DNA of 64,000 nt from Cristatella mucedo (GCA_009760855.2 WPIO01000156.1:685501-749500); one strand, 5' to 3'; numbered from the stretch's first letter, positions 21,598 to 57,640 are shown. A program made the numbers and translations. Notes: generated by a model from the letters alone, not told the origin.

Positions 21598-21939
21598 ATG
21601 CTGCTCTTTTAGGCGACCGAACGTTGACTCGATTGGAGATGCTAACGCAAAGCCTAAGGATTCTCGCCTGCCTCGATGCCAGCGAAGCGTTTGTGCAAAA
21701 AAAGGTACTCGGATTCCGTCGATGACGAGCATAAACGATACGGACGGGTGCTAGCAGTACTTTGGTCGTTTACCAGACATCACCAGAATGCACAGACTCT
21801 CGATCTGATTCTCTTTAGATCAACCGCCTGACATGGGAAGAAATTGGGACTCGAATGGGCCACAGGAAGCAGGGCAAGACTGCAGTTGGCTTAAGATATT
21901 TGCATGGCTTTAGCAAAGCCAGATTGGGCCACTATTAGT

Positions 21940-22073
<134 letters not shown>

Positions 22074-22077
22074 TTTC

Positions 22078-22660
22078 TAGGCTGGACTGGTGAAACTCCG
22101 TTTGAGCTGGGCAGCAAAAGATGCCATTAAGCGTCTGCAGCCGGTGATGAATATGCCTGCAAGGCTAATCAAACAAATCGCAGAGCTTCAGCCATATTGT
22201 CTCCTACGCTGAAGAATTGGCGATGGCTGTCGGTCGAGGGATGCAGGGCGAAACTCTCAATACTAACCGACGACGCCCGCCGAGGCTTGGCTCTTGCGCA
22301 CCTAGCTCAACTAGTGCACCAGTTTCAGCCTTTAGTGCCCCTAGATCCTCTATGAACAACGAATTAGCTCTTCCATTTCTACGCTTAAATGCTGTTGGCG
22401 ACAGCAGCTCGTCCTTGCTGGACTGAACTTTGGAACTCACTTCCCGAATTTGTATGCGATGATATTGACTCTCCAGCTGCAGATTGTGGCGTAATTAGGT
22501 TCGCAGTCGTCCTCGCCTGCTATATTGGCGTTACTCACTTTCTTAGCTGCCCGCCTGACTTGGCAATGCCTCTCGTTTTCTTATGGGTGCGAGAACTAAA
22601 GTTCGTCGGCTGCTGCATGCCACTGAGGGCCGCTCAGGCTTTGAGTGCCCTATAGGAAAC
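22078..22660 (+). mobile_element. LINE family B relic (RT C-terminus and 3' UTR)
   Basis: Sense pieces resemble the 55.4-kb copy: 'atgaatatgcctgcaaggct', 'gtgcaccagtttcagccttt', 'tctatgaacaacgaattagc', 'cttaaatgctgttggcgaca', 'tttggaactcacttccc', and the 3' UTR motif 'gggccgctcaggctttg' near 22626. Frames are broken. Confidence 0.65.
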
Positions 22661-22869
22661 TTTCCAATGTACCTCCCACTTATTTTTACGATGGCTTTGT
22701 GGCGTTTCAGACGGACATACATTCCGTTACGTAGCATTAAATCTCTGCAAAGACCGGTGACCATTCGACGCTTCGGGCCAAGGCCAGCGCACACGATGGC
22801 TCGAACGATCTAACAAGGAACAAGAAGCAGCGACGTTGCGTTGCCTCGCGAGGAGACCTGAGGCAAGGC

Positions 22870-23405
22870 GCGGTCTACTTCACGAAAGGGTTAGTGAAAA
22901 GATACGGCTCATTGCCTTGAGTAGAAAAAAGCAGACGACACGGTACGACATTTGGTTAGGAAGTGTCTACAATCAATTGGCCAGAGCAGGAGAATGGGAG
23001 GACCTAAAGGTGAGCGACAAAGCATTCAAGTCCGAACGTTTCGCTAGGGCAGACCGGTGCAGGTCTGTGGGAAGTTTGGCGATGGAGCAGCAGCTCGTTT
23101 ACGACAGATGAGCCTTTCGTCAGAGAGTGTAGCACCAACTTAAATAATCTGCCATCTGCAATGGCAGGCAGGATAAGCCAGGCCTGCGACTAGTGGCTGC
23201 AGGATCCACAGGCCTGGAAGCAGCAAACGCACGGACCGACACGCCAGCGGCCTGCCCGTCGCCCCTGGCAACCCCGAATTCGTGCAGTGTGGCCCGTACC
23301 GATAGCAGGAATTAGGCAGATTCGACTGCGGAGCTGACTTGGTCATCTTTCGAAGGGACACTTGCATTGCAGGACACCCCAAATTTCTTGCACGCGCTAC
23401 GGGAG
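22870..23405 (-). mobile_element. Decayed LINE family A copy
   Basis: Ordered family A landmarks on the + strand: 'aggacctaaaggtgagcgac', 'gaccggtgcaggtctg', 'gacttggtcatctttcgaag' and 'ccccaaatttcttgcacg'. The open frame at 22836-23111 is an antisense artefact of this copy. Confidence 0.55.
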
Positions 23406-23589
23406 CAACGCTGCCCCCCCCCCCGTTTTGAGGATTAGGCTTTTCAATTTCCATGTAGCACAAGGCTTTTCATAACTAGCAAGTTGCTGCCATCGTCGCC
23501 TTATTTGAGATTCACTTGCTGCTGCTGCTGCTGGCACTGTTGTTGCTGTTTTTGCTGCTGCTGCTGCTGCTAGACCGAATGCTACTGCC

Positions 23590-23746
<157 letters not shown>

Positions 23747-23899
23747 ACGGAGATTCGCAGACGAGAGTTTGCATTGCTTGGGAGGCACGGAGAGATCAAA
23801 GCACGGGTACAGCTGCGACACCTCATAGAAATGAAAAGCTACATTGTGCTTTCCGAAGAGTAAGAGCAGCAGCCATTGAGGTTTAAGCAGCATCTGTAT

Positions 23900-24605
23900 T
23901 CAATGGAGGAAATCGAAACAGCTGGTACGATGCTTAGCCTGGTGGGGCAGTAGATCCGATAAGTAGGCCGGAGCCAAAGAATAAAGAGACCTAAAAGTGA
24001 GCGACAAAACCTTGAAGTCAATCCATTGCTTGACTGGTAGCCAGTTCAGGTCGGCGAGAAGTGGTTTGATGTGGAAACTGCGACGCTCACGACCGACAAG
24101 CCTAGCTGCAGAGTTTTGCACCAGCTGTAAGCCCCTGATTGCACATGCCGGTAGACCAGCAAGCAGTGAGTTACAGAAGTCAAGACGGGATGTCACAAAT
24201 TTATAGACCAAATTAGATGTTTTATCCCTGTTTAAACAAGCCCGAATTCTAGCAATATTACGGAGCTTAAAGTAGACAGACTTGATTGTAGAGCTGATGT
24301 GGTCGTCTATCGAAAGGTCACTTTGGAACATGACACCTAGATTTCGTGTAGATTCAACAGGAGATATACTGGCAGAGCCGATTTTGAGCGTTACCCTGTC
24401 AAATTTCTGAATCGCACATGATTTGCCTATGAATAGAAATTTTTTTTATCATCATTCAATTTAAGAAGATTTTCTGCCATTCATGTTCGGATAGCATCAA
24501 TACATGCAGCAAAGGAGTTGAGAGAATTTGACGTGCTCGAGGGTTGTGAGGGATCAAAGCAAAGGTACAACCAAGTGCCAACAGTTTAGAAGTGAAAGCC
24601 TAGAT
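23900..24605 (-). mobile_element. LINE family A copy with reverse-transcriptase C-terminus, cut by hAT insertion
   Basis: The minus strand encodes ISSTIKSVYFKLRNIARI, then [20 protein letters not shown], then SAARLVGRERRSFHIKPLL, then DLNWLPVKQWIDFKVLSLTF and [18 protein letters not shown]. This is about 140 uninterrupted residues of RT C-terminal region. The copy stops abruptly at '...agtgaaagcctagat', where the hAT terminal repeat begins. In other copies that sequence continues 'gcctagattgtgcttgg'. Confidence 0.85.
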
Positions 24606-24623
24606 CAGAGGTCGGCAAACTTT
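24606..24623. repeat. hAT terminal inverted repeat (left end)
   Basis: cagaggtcggcaaacttt fits the usual hAT terminus (CAGxGGTxxxCAAACT-like). It begins exactly where the LINE copy is interrupted. The 8-bp target duplication cannot be confirmed because the right end is missing. Confidence 0.7.
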
Positions 24624-26600
24624 CTGGATTATTAGGACATTTCATGAGTTTAAATACGTACACTAGGCCAGAAGGAACAGTGTGTCCAAGGAAAGGTTTT
24701 TTATACAAAAGTATAGTTTGCTCAATGGTAAACATGATGGTACATCTTCTTAGAGAGGGCAACAATATCAGGTTCTGATAATGAGGAGTTCAGCAGCAGA
24801 ATGTCATTAAGATGATTGTCAGTGAGGTGAGAGCACAGTTTGTTCTTAGAAAACTTCACCTTGGAGAACAGCTGCTCGCAGGATCAAGTGCTGCCAAACA
24901 TTGGGATCACACGCTTGGCACGGGCTAACAACATTGGAAACTGAGCCTATGGCAGCTGACGGTAGAAGTAAATGAGAGCAGTGCAAGAAGTAAACTTGGA
25001 CAAGAGAACGACCGAAGCCTAAAGCTGAATCAACTCCTATTGCACATCGGAAGGGACGTCGTCATAGGGGAAGTCAGAAGGAGCGCTGACGATTTTGCAC
25101 TCCTGCGAACGACAACGAACCTCAGCGAAGCTCGAAGAGAATGCATTCTGCAGACAACGCGCTGACGCATTCTCGGTATCAGCGAGAGCTGCATCACTCT
25201 GAGCGTGGTGGGAAAATGGACGTCGTCGCCCTTATACAGCTGTTTCTCCCATTGAACCAGCTTTGCTTCGGATGCCCACACGCGGGCTTCCATGTTCACG
25301 ATGAGCACGTCACGTCCTTGCAGCTTCAGGTCAAGTTCGTTAAGGTGAGAGCTGATATCGGTGAGGCAATCGAACCGACAAAGCCAAACCTCATCAAAGA
25401 AGATTTCAAAGCCCTCGAGGCCCCTCTCACAGAAAAAGGAAAAAATCTAGCGGCAGAGAGCGAAAACGCGCTCCATGAAGCTGCCATGACTGAGCCAGCG
25501 AACCGCAGTCGTGGCAAAGCAGATCGCAGTAATCAGCCTCTGCTGCCTCCTCGCAGACCGTCGCTTGACGACGCGATGATCTGCGAGGACGAGCAAGCAC
25601 TGCGTTCACTAGCTTCACAACATAACGTTTCTCATGCCTGCCACTTTGGCACGCACGATGCCTCCTAGCGAATGATGCAGAGCACCTTGCGCATCTCTCC
25701 TGCGAACAGCCCAAAGAGCGGCAGTGCTGCAGTGGTCGATCGGCAGCTGCGAAAGTCCTTTGGTAGATCCAGCCTGATGGCAGGTGCACCGTCAGTAGTT
25801 ACCGAGACGAGCTTTGATAGGTCAAAACCACTCAAAGCCATTAGGAGAGCATTGAGGCATCTCTGACGGTCGTCGTTCCTTTCATTGGGACGAGGCTGAG
25901 AAACTCCTCGACTACTTCCAGGTCTTGTGTGACGCCACGAAGAAAGATGGTCAGCTGCGAAGTGCTCTTGATGTCAAAGCTCTCGCGCAAAGCAATGAAG
26001 AACATCTCGAGAGTTTTGAACTTTGTGCACATCGAAGACCGGACATCGGCGGCTAAGTCCTCCCCGCGTCGAGTCACAGTGCGGGCAGACAGCTGGATTG
26101 CCTTGAAAGCGTCCTGTTGCTCGGAACAAATGGCGTCGGCAGCAGCGAGTGTACATTCAAAGTCTGCATCGGTGAAGGGATGCATTTCCTTCAAATCAAC
26201 AGGGACACTTCGTAGGAGGCACGAGTTTGCCGCTCAGCAGCCTCCTCGGAAGCTTTGGCGGCCTGGTGCTGCTGCTGGAAGATGGGCGAGTATTGATCCA
26301 ACCGTGACTGCAGGCGAGCAGCCTCAGTCTCCCGCTCATCCTCATCATCATCATCATCATCATCATCAGGTGAAGTGCCCGTACGTGTACGCGTGCTTGG
26401 CATCGAAATGGCCCTTGAGATTCGACCGCTTGACAGTGCCGTTGGTGTCAGTGCACACTAATCACAGGGCTTTTTTGGCCGCGTTGCACGAAGAATAGCT
26501 CTTAAGTCCAGTCGGGGTTCAAGATACATTGTTCTGAGGTCAACCTTTCGGGTACTCGTAGCTGGGCGTTGCTTCTGCTCTTTAGGCATAGTAATTGGTT
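24606..26600 (-). pseudogene. hAT-superfamily DNA transposon with BED-finger transposase, inactivated
   Basis: Cut-and-paste transposase of the ZBED/hAT group, read from about 26589 down to 24700. In order: ATG at 26589; BED zinc finger (VCTDTNGTVKRSNLKGHF then DAKH) near 26460-26390, with a TGA where the first finger Cys is expected; an Asp run from (TCA)n at 26338-26372; RASYEVSLLI; MKEMHPFTDADFECTLAAAD; the core SFDIKSTSQLTIFLRGV near 25990; LNLKLQG-type motif followed by DVLIVNMEARVWASEAKLVQ near 25300; and the C-terminal dimerisation block FGST(stop)SCEQLFSK near 24880, then HLNDILLLNSSLSEPDIVAL. Frameshifts and stops interrupt it. The left terminal repeat is cagaggtcggcaaacttt at 24606; the matching right end was not found. 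Confidence 0.85.
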
Positions 26601-27440
26601 TTACAGTTCGGAAACTTTAGTAATATGACCATATAGTAAAACTGCTTTGCACATCACAGTGCACACACGTACGCACAACACACTCCTTGACTAAGGTGAA
26701 CGGTGCACAAACCGAGACCAGAGTGTGAGCTTGCTTACAACGCAATATCTATCATCCCTTTTCAGTCAGGCGCTTCTGTTTCATACAAGCGCCCGAGATC
26801 AGTGGCAAAGAAAAGCCCCACGAGCCGCAGCTTTCAGTGTAACCAGCAGTGCAGTACTACCTTGACTTACGAGTTCAATCCTTACAGTGACAGAGCTCGT
26901 AACTCAAAGTAGTTCTATGTCAAATCAATTTTCCCCATAAAAATGAATTGAAATGCCATTAATTCGTTCCGAACCCTCAAAAACACCACGGATTTGTGTG
27001 ACGTCTTTCGATTAAAAAATTTACTTGTTACAAACGAATATTGTTTGCAAACGGAGTACAACGGAGCGTATAGACAACCAACACGTACGAACAGAGGCGT
27101 CCCAAGGGAATCGTTCGCCCCGGAACGAACTGCCGAAGCGAAATTTACTGGTCGGGCCTTTTTTGCGTAAGCGCCGATTGTCTTTAGCTATTCGAGGATC
27201 TTTCAGACGACGGTACTGTCTAAGTAAAGTACTTACTGCAGCGGCCCCTGCCGTAGTCGGTCTCAACCCCGAAGGCTCGTTCGAGTCGGTCGTTGAGGGA
27301 ACCGCCCGGCCCGCACTTGACGTCACGCCTTCGCAGGCAAAACGTCTTCCTTAAGTTCTCTTGGAGTGCTATACAATTGAATTATAACGGTCGCACTCTG
27401 CCGGGCTCGTGCTCTCTTGGTCAGCCACTCATCGGGTGGC
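26601..27440. other. Intergenic; possible fragment of another DNA transposon
   Basis: No gene recognised. Around 26860-26990, 'ttccccataaaaatgaattg' and 'aaatgccattaattcgttcc' look like terminal sequence of an old DNA transposon, but this is an impression only. Confidence 0.3.
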
Positions 27441-27921
27441 TGCGTGGTTGATCCTGCCAACAGTCACACGCTTGTCTCAAAGATTAAGCCATGCAGGTCT
27501 AAGTACATACCTCGACACGGTGAAACGGTGATTGGCTCATTACATCAGTCACGATTCATTAGATCGTACAATCCTACTTGGATAACTGCGTTAACTCTGG
27601 AGCTAGTACATCCAACGAAGCTCCGACCTTCGGGGAAGAGCGTTTTTATTAGATCAAAACCATTAGGGACAACCCGTACGTTTAGTGACTCTGGATAACT
27701 TTGGGCTGATCGCGTAGCTTCCGGCGACATATCTTTCAAATGTGTCTACCCTATTAACTTTCGATGGTACGTGATGTGTCTACCAAGATTGTAACTGGTA
27801 ACGGGAGTCAGGGTTTGATTCCGGAGATGGAGCGTGAGAAACGGCTACCACATCCAGGGAAGGCAGCAGGCTCGAAAATTGCCCACTCCTGGCACGGGGA
27901 GACCACTGCTACGAAAATAAC
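27441..27921 (+). pseudogene. Truncated 18S rRNA gene fragment
   Basis: Starts at the canonical SSU 5' end (tggttgatcctgcc), then 'gtctcaaagattaagccatg', 'ggtgaaacggtgattggctc', 'tcattagatcgtacaatcct', 'ttattagatcaaaaccatt', 'ggcgacatatctttcaaatg', 'gtgtctaccctattaacttt', 'gagaaacggctaccacatcc' and 'cccactcctggcacgggga'. It then loses rRNA identity. Only about the first 480 nt of roughly 1800 are present. Several universally conserved sites are changed (for example 'gcaggtctaag' for 'gcatgtctaag'), so this is a pseudogene. Confidence 0.9.
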
Positions 27922-28106
27922 CTTCTGCTTCAGCTAAGTGTGAGCGGCTTGCAAATGGCTTGTGATTTGCACTCTCTTTCGTGGTCAGAAAATTTCACTG
28001 ATCATGAGCCACTTACACCCAAGGCTATGCAAGATCGCAATCTGCAATCAATCGCTGGCTATTCAAGATTCCGAATCTTAGCCTGTTGAAATATTTTATG
28101 GCAGGC

Positions 28107-28179
28107 GAAGAGAAAGAGACAGAAAAAGAGACAGAGATGCAGATGGATAGAAAGAGTGATATTGACTGAGAGACATTGA

Positions 28180-28215
<36 letters not shown>
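28107..28215. repeat. AG-rich tract with (GA)n core
   Basis: agagacagaaaaagagac-type sequence leading to a pure GA run at about 28183-28213. Confidence 0.9.
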
Positions 28216-28218
<3 letters not shown>

Positions 28219-28535
28219 ACATAGGTTCCTACCTTAGGATACTTTTTTGGCCTGGTAATCTTGTACCTTGTACCAGTAATCTCGCTCCATCGCCTCCTCT
28301 GCATGCAAGCGCTGCCATTGCATCGGAAAGAAAATAAAAGCGAAAAATCAGCTCAAATTTCGCTCAATATATTTCGGGAGAAAGCTATCGCTCCGATAAT
28401 CTTTCACGCATTCATAAGGATGAGGTGAGTTGCCTTGGGCTAGTTAGATAAAATTCATTGGAAATAAATTTCCATATTACTCAACCAATTGCAGTGAAAG
28501 CTACTTAGGTTAAGCGTGCACCGAAAAACTCACCA
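28216..28535. other. Intergenic, nothing recognised
   Basis: AT-rich unique-looking sequence between the GA tract and the next LINE relic. Confidence 0.4.
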
Positions 28536-28770
28536 GCCTCACACTCAATCCCAAATGTTTAACCATGTGTCTCCTTTTCTAAAGGAGCTTCTATGGCTTC
28601 CGGTTAATCAGCAACGAATGCAGAGTCAAGTTCTTACGCTGACTCACACGGCCAAGGCCACGGCTTGGATCCTTCATTCCTACTTAAATTGTTGCAGCAG
28701 TTCAATCCTCCACGCTTTCTTAGGTCATCTATGGACAATATATTTGCTAATAGTATTATTATAATTATTA
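28536..28770 (+). mobile_element. LINE family B reverse-transcriptase C-terminal relic
   Basis: FNHVSPFLKELLWLPVNQQR then MQSQVLTLTHTAKA resembles SPFLKELGWTPVERRIQSKA in the 55.4-kb copy. Ends near an (ATT)-like run. Confidence 0.65.
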
Positions 28771-29094
28771 CTATTGCCCACTGCACGCGGGGCTGATAGC
28801 TGCTCCTGCTTGTCTGCCACTAAGTAAACGAGGCTGTTGAGTCATCCGACTTTTGCTTGACATTGTGCATTTGGAGTCAACTTTAGCTAGCTTTGTGTCC
28901 GCTCTTCTGCTCACCGCTTTAGCTATAGGCAAAAGAGACTGTAGCCGATCTTACCGGCAGGGGCCTCGCCATGTGCGCTCAGTCGGGAGAGCAGTTGAGA
29001 TATCGAGGTGGCGTGGAAGTTGCTGCTCAGGACGACTGGCAACGACGTGCCACAGTTGACAGCTGGAGAGTAGGTGTCATTGCTCAAGAATGGC

Positions 29095-29172
29095 GGAAGT
29101 GAGTGTTTAACGACCTGCAGTGACCTGTAACGACCTGCAGCGAGTGCTTGACGTTTAACGACCTGCAGTGCA
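29095..29172. repeat. Short repeat, taacgacctgcag, three times
   Basis: 'taacgacctgcag' occurs at about 29108, 29129 and 29156 with variants between. It lies just upstream of the CpG-rich MMP promoter region. Confidence 0.75.
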
Positions 29173-29899
29173 CAAGCTGCTGTCGCTAACGGCCTGCCAC
29201 GTGACCAGTTTTTCGCCCGCCTGCGGCCTCGGCGGCGAAGCTCGGGTGTCCGTCGGCTGCTCGGCGACTGTCGCGCTGGGCGCCCGTATAGTGAAAAATG
29301 AAATCTCCGAGTCTAACGAGAAAAACGCCTCTCGTCTCTTCTCTCTTGCCACGCCTTCAAATCGCTCGCTAAGCCGAACGCGGCGAGGTCATTCGCCCGC
29401 TGCCGCTGCGTGTCCTGCGAAAAGCCGCCGCCGCTGCCGCCGCTCTCCTGCCGGCTCTCCTCTGCCGTTAGCCGGCTACGCTCGGCTGCCCTCGACGGCG
29501 GTTCGGCGGCAGCGTCGCCGCCTACCATCGCACTGGGGAGACAGCGGATGCATCCTGAGACAATGCACTCGTGTCGCTCGCCGGCGCCGTCCGGCCGGCC
29601 GGCCGCACTGCCGCCTCGACGCTCGGCGCCAGGCCGCTCGTCGGCCGGCGCTTTGGCCGAGGGAGGGCCGGCCGACCTCGGGAGGGCGGGCGGGCATGCG
29701 GCGAGGGCGGGCGAGTGTAAGAGGGGGAGGGGGACTCGTGGTTCGGTGATGTCATCGGGCCTATTATTTGTGCACGTGCGATGCATTCGGGCTGCCAGAG
29801 AGCAGCGGGCGCTCGGCTAGGACGCGGCGGCAGCAGGTGCTCGCGCGAGCGAGAGCCACTCGGACGGTAGCGGCTGCGCAAAGCACGACACGATCGGAC
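29173..29899 (+). promoter_or_regulatory. CpG-rich block: probable promoter/5' UTR region of the MMP gene
   Basis: Very GC- and CpG-rich over about 700 bp, ending at the MMP start codon. Overlapping open frames on both strands are expected by composition and show no domain. No clear TATA box or initiator could be singled out. Confidence 0.45.
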
Positions 29900-54674
<24,775 letters not shown>

Positions 54675-55394
54675 AACGACAGGAGCTGACCTTTGACTCG
54701 TGTCGCCGGAAGTCACGGGGGTGCTGCACCTCCTGCGCCTGCTGCCGACTGCGGTGCGGCTCGCTCGCAGTCAGCTGGTGCTGCTTGGAATTCAAAGCTG
54801 CCAGCAATATCGGGCGGCCGCAAGGCACTACCTCCTCCAGCGCACGCGAGCGACGAGTCGCCTCAGAGTATCCCGCCAGGACAGGAGAGGACAATCCGGG
54901 CGATCCCGCCCAGACAGCAGGCTGGACCGAACGGAACGCTTCCGGGTCTCGGTAGCCGACGCTCGCTCGCTCGCCTTCCGCCGAAGCGGCGGGCAAGCGT
55001 CGTCGACGGTCGATGTCAGTGTCTCCAATTTTTTGTTGAAATGGGTGCAGTGGCTAATCGGGCATGGATTCGCTACCTCTCTCGGCCTTTTGTCCAACGC
55101 CACGCATCTGAGAGCATAGCTAGCCAGCCTCACGAATGCTCGACCTACCGTAGATTCTTCGAGCCCCACCTACTCTGTACATACGCGATGCTGTTAATAC
55201 GCCGTGAAGTTAATTTAATGAATGCTTGTAAGTTAATAGTCTCTTTTTTATCTGACCACCAGCCGAAAGATCGATGCAATAAACTATTGGAGCGGTCCCG
55301 GCTGCCTAATAGCACTAATAGCAATATCATTTGCTGAGGTCTTTTTCGTTGAGCATCTTCTTTACCATATGGCGACCGTGAGTGGTGGAACCCC
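54675..55394 (+). other. Probable MMP 3' UTR and flank
   Basis: No coding family recognised. Open frames in three phases at 54.7-55.3 kb are composition-driven. A polyadenylation signal lies about 600 bp after the stop. Confidence 0.45.
55278..55283 (+). terminator. Candidate polyadenylation signal of the MMP gene
   Basis: AATAAA in 'gatgcaataaactattgg', in an AT-rich stretch. No other strong signal lies closer to the stop. Confidence 0.45.
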
Positions 55395-56137
55395 CAGGGA
55401 GGCAGGTGGCAGTTGCCGCCCCTGCGGCTGAGCAGCGCATTCCTACGAAGTTTAACTACCTCCTTAGTTCTGTCTCGGCTTGATTATTTCAATTCCCTTT
55501 TGGCTGGGCTACCAAAGAAAGCAACTAGGCCACTGCAGCTGACTATGAATATGGCTGCAAGGCTGGTCTTCAAGTCCCAGAGGTTTGAGCACGCGTCTCC
55601 TTTTCTAAAAGAGCTAGGATGGACGCCTGTTGAGCGAAGGATACAGAGCAAAGCTCTTACGCTGACCCACAAGGCCCGCCATGGCTTAGCTTCTCTATAC
55701 CTAGCTGAACTGTTGCACCAGTTTCAGCCTCTTTGCGCCTTCAGGTCATGTATGGACAATAAATTAGCAGTTACATTCCTCCGCTTAAAGACCGTTGGCG
55801 ACAGAAGCTTTAGCTCTGCGGGTCCTCGACTGTGGAACTCGCTTCCACATTCTTACGCAACGAAAACTACTCTCCTGCTGCCGACTATGGCTCATCCTTT
55901 TCAGCGGTCCTGAGCTGCTACTTGCATGCTACTCACTACCTCAACTGCTCTCCTGACTCTGCTATGCTTCCCACTTTCTCTTAGTTGCGTGAGACGAAGT
56001 CTGTTGGCTACCGAATGCGTACCGAAAGCCGCCCACGCTGTGAGTGCGCTATGCGAAAGTCTCCTGCGTAACATCCACATAGTCTTTACGGCTTTGTGGA
56101 GTTACAGACGGAGATACGTTACATTACATTACGGTCA
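55395..56137 (+). mobile_element. LINE family B 3' half: reverse-transcriptase C-terminus and complete 3' UTR
   Basis: An uninterrupted frame (55413-55913) reads [20 protein letters not shown], then MNMAARLVFKSQ, then SPFLKELGWTPVERRIQSKA, then LASLYLAELLHQFQPL and DRSFSSAGPRLWNSLPHSYA. This is the typical C-terminal region of CR1/L2-type LINE ORF2. The 3' UTR follows ('gctaccgaatgcgtaccg', 'gtgagtgcgctatgcgaaag') and ends in TTACATTACATTAC. The intact frame suggests a relatively young copy, 5' truncated. Confidence 0.85.
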
Positions 56138-57257
56138 CCGACGATGAAAACATCTAAATTTCACTCAATGAGCAACCGCCGAGTTCGTATCGAATAGACA
56201 CTTTGATCAAGCGTCATTTTTTAATTTTTTTGCGGCACTAGCACCGCCTAGTTACAAATCTTGCCGGTCTGGCTCCCTTTTAAAAACATTTCAGGTCTGT
56301 CCTGGCTCTGCCACATGCGACCATCAACCCAATTGAAAGATTGAGGCAGCGAAGCGTCGTTCCGCCTGCTGTCAACGGCGGTCCGACTTGTTAAATAAAA
56401 ATTTCAGCATGTAAATCCCTCTCACGCTCGAACGAAAAATTGGGACTAAGCCGGGAAAGTAGCTGATGGGTTTTCTAATTCTTACTAAAACCAGAGCGCA
56501 CAATGCTGCGAAGTCCGTATGTTATCTTACGTTGCCTGAATGTCTCACACAGTTTTGGACATGCAGAGCTCTGTGCCCGCCTGGTATGGCCGCCTGGTAC
56601 GGTCGCCAGGTATGGTCACCTGGTATATGCCACCCGATGTAGTCACCTGGTAAGGTCACCTAGTACGGTCGCTAGTAGAGGTAGAGGAGTCGAGTCTCGA
56701 ACCATTTTAGGCCAGGCTGCGAGTGGACACCCGATAGGTGCCGTATGCCGATCGCACGATTTGACTGGCAACTTACCTGACGAGTCAGTCACGTTCGTTC
56801 AACTCGTAACGCCGCATCAGCACACACTGGTAAACTAAGCAAACGTGTCGCTCAGACACGCAGGCTTGTACCAGCAGTACTTTAGTCTGACTGTGTACTT
56901 CGCAGATTTGACTGAAATGCAGCACTAACTAGGCAGCCTGGCATAAGCCGAACCCAACGGGTTTCTCTCTTTTGCCTCTGCAATCGATAGTCCATAGAAC
57001 TTTACTATGCGTTACACGTCGCACTGCAAAAGAGCGAAAAGAAAGCATCAAGCGTCGGAGCCGAGTAACAAAGGCGCGATCTGTGTCCAAGTTTCGAGAA
57101 ACGGCGATTGGAAGCCTTGAAAACAATTTTGAGAGCGGCTCGCTCTCTGAGTCGCGGTTGCGCGGTTGTACTGGGCCCAGGAGCATGGAATGCGTGGCCC
57201 TTTAATGAGAGAATGGCATGACGTGGCGGATAATGATAACTGCCGCAGGTCGCGCCT
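56138..57257. other. Intergenic with a 13-bp-type minisatellite
   Basis: Apart from the repeat at 56578-56690, no gene or transposon recognised. Open frames around 56.9-57.2 kb have no family signal. Confidence 0.45.
56578..56690. repeat. Minisatellite: (g)gtcacctggtat units
   Basis: At least eight degenerate units: cgcctggtatggc, cgcctggtacggt, cgccaggtatggt, cacctggtatatg, cacccgatgtagt, cacctggtaaggt, cacctagtacggt, cgctagtag. Confidence 0.85.
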
Positions 57258-57434
57258 TTTTCTCGAACTCGAACGGCTTCAGTCTGCCATACCGCACGTT
57301 CAGACTCTCGACGGACAGCAAATTGTGGCTGCTGTCGCTAATACGATTTAGGCACGACAGCAGCCACAATTTGCTGTCCCTCGAGAGTCTGAACGTGCGT
57401 TATGGCAGACTGCAGCCGTTCAAGTTCAAGAAAA
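57258..57434. repeat. Long inverted repeat: 80-bp arms, 17-bp loop
   Basis: Left arm 57258-57337, loop 57338-57354, right arm 57355-57434. The arms are about 94% identical after reverse complementation (five differences by eye). Read outward to inward, each arm encodes the same peptide on its own strand, FLELERLQSAIPHVQTLDGQ and QIVAAV. Three differences are synonymous and two change residues (P/T, D/E). A transcript would fold into a long near-perfect hairpin. I do not recognise the peptide. Confidence 0.9.
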
Positions 57435-57569
57435 TAGAATCGGAAGTCGGTCACGGCGGGCCGTGTGCGTTTGACGGTTAATAATAATGAGTTTAATTGC
57501 TGCAGTTTGATCGACGGCCACTGCAGTCTTCTGATAGAGAAAAGGAAACGTAATAATGACGACAATCAT

Positions 57570-57640
57570 TATTTGCAGAAAGGAATGCATCGCTTATATC
57601 GCACCCTCAGACAAATAATCTCTTTCTAGACACCTCATTT
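57570..57640 (-). mobile_element. LINE family A 3' tail fragment
   Basis: 'gcttatatcgcaccctcaga' and 'caaataatctctttctagac' resemble the inverted terminus, then decay. Confidence 0.55.

Noticed and set aside
22836-23111. 91-codon + strand frame
   Set aside because: Antisense to a decayed LINE family A copy.
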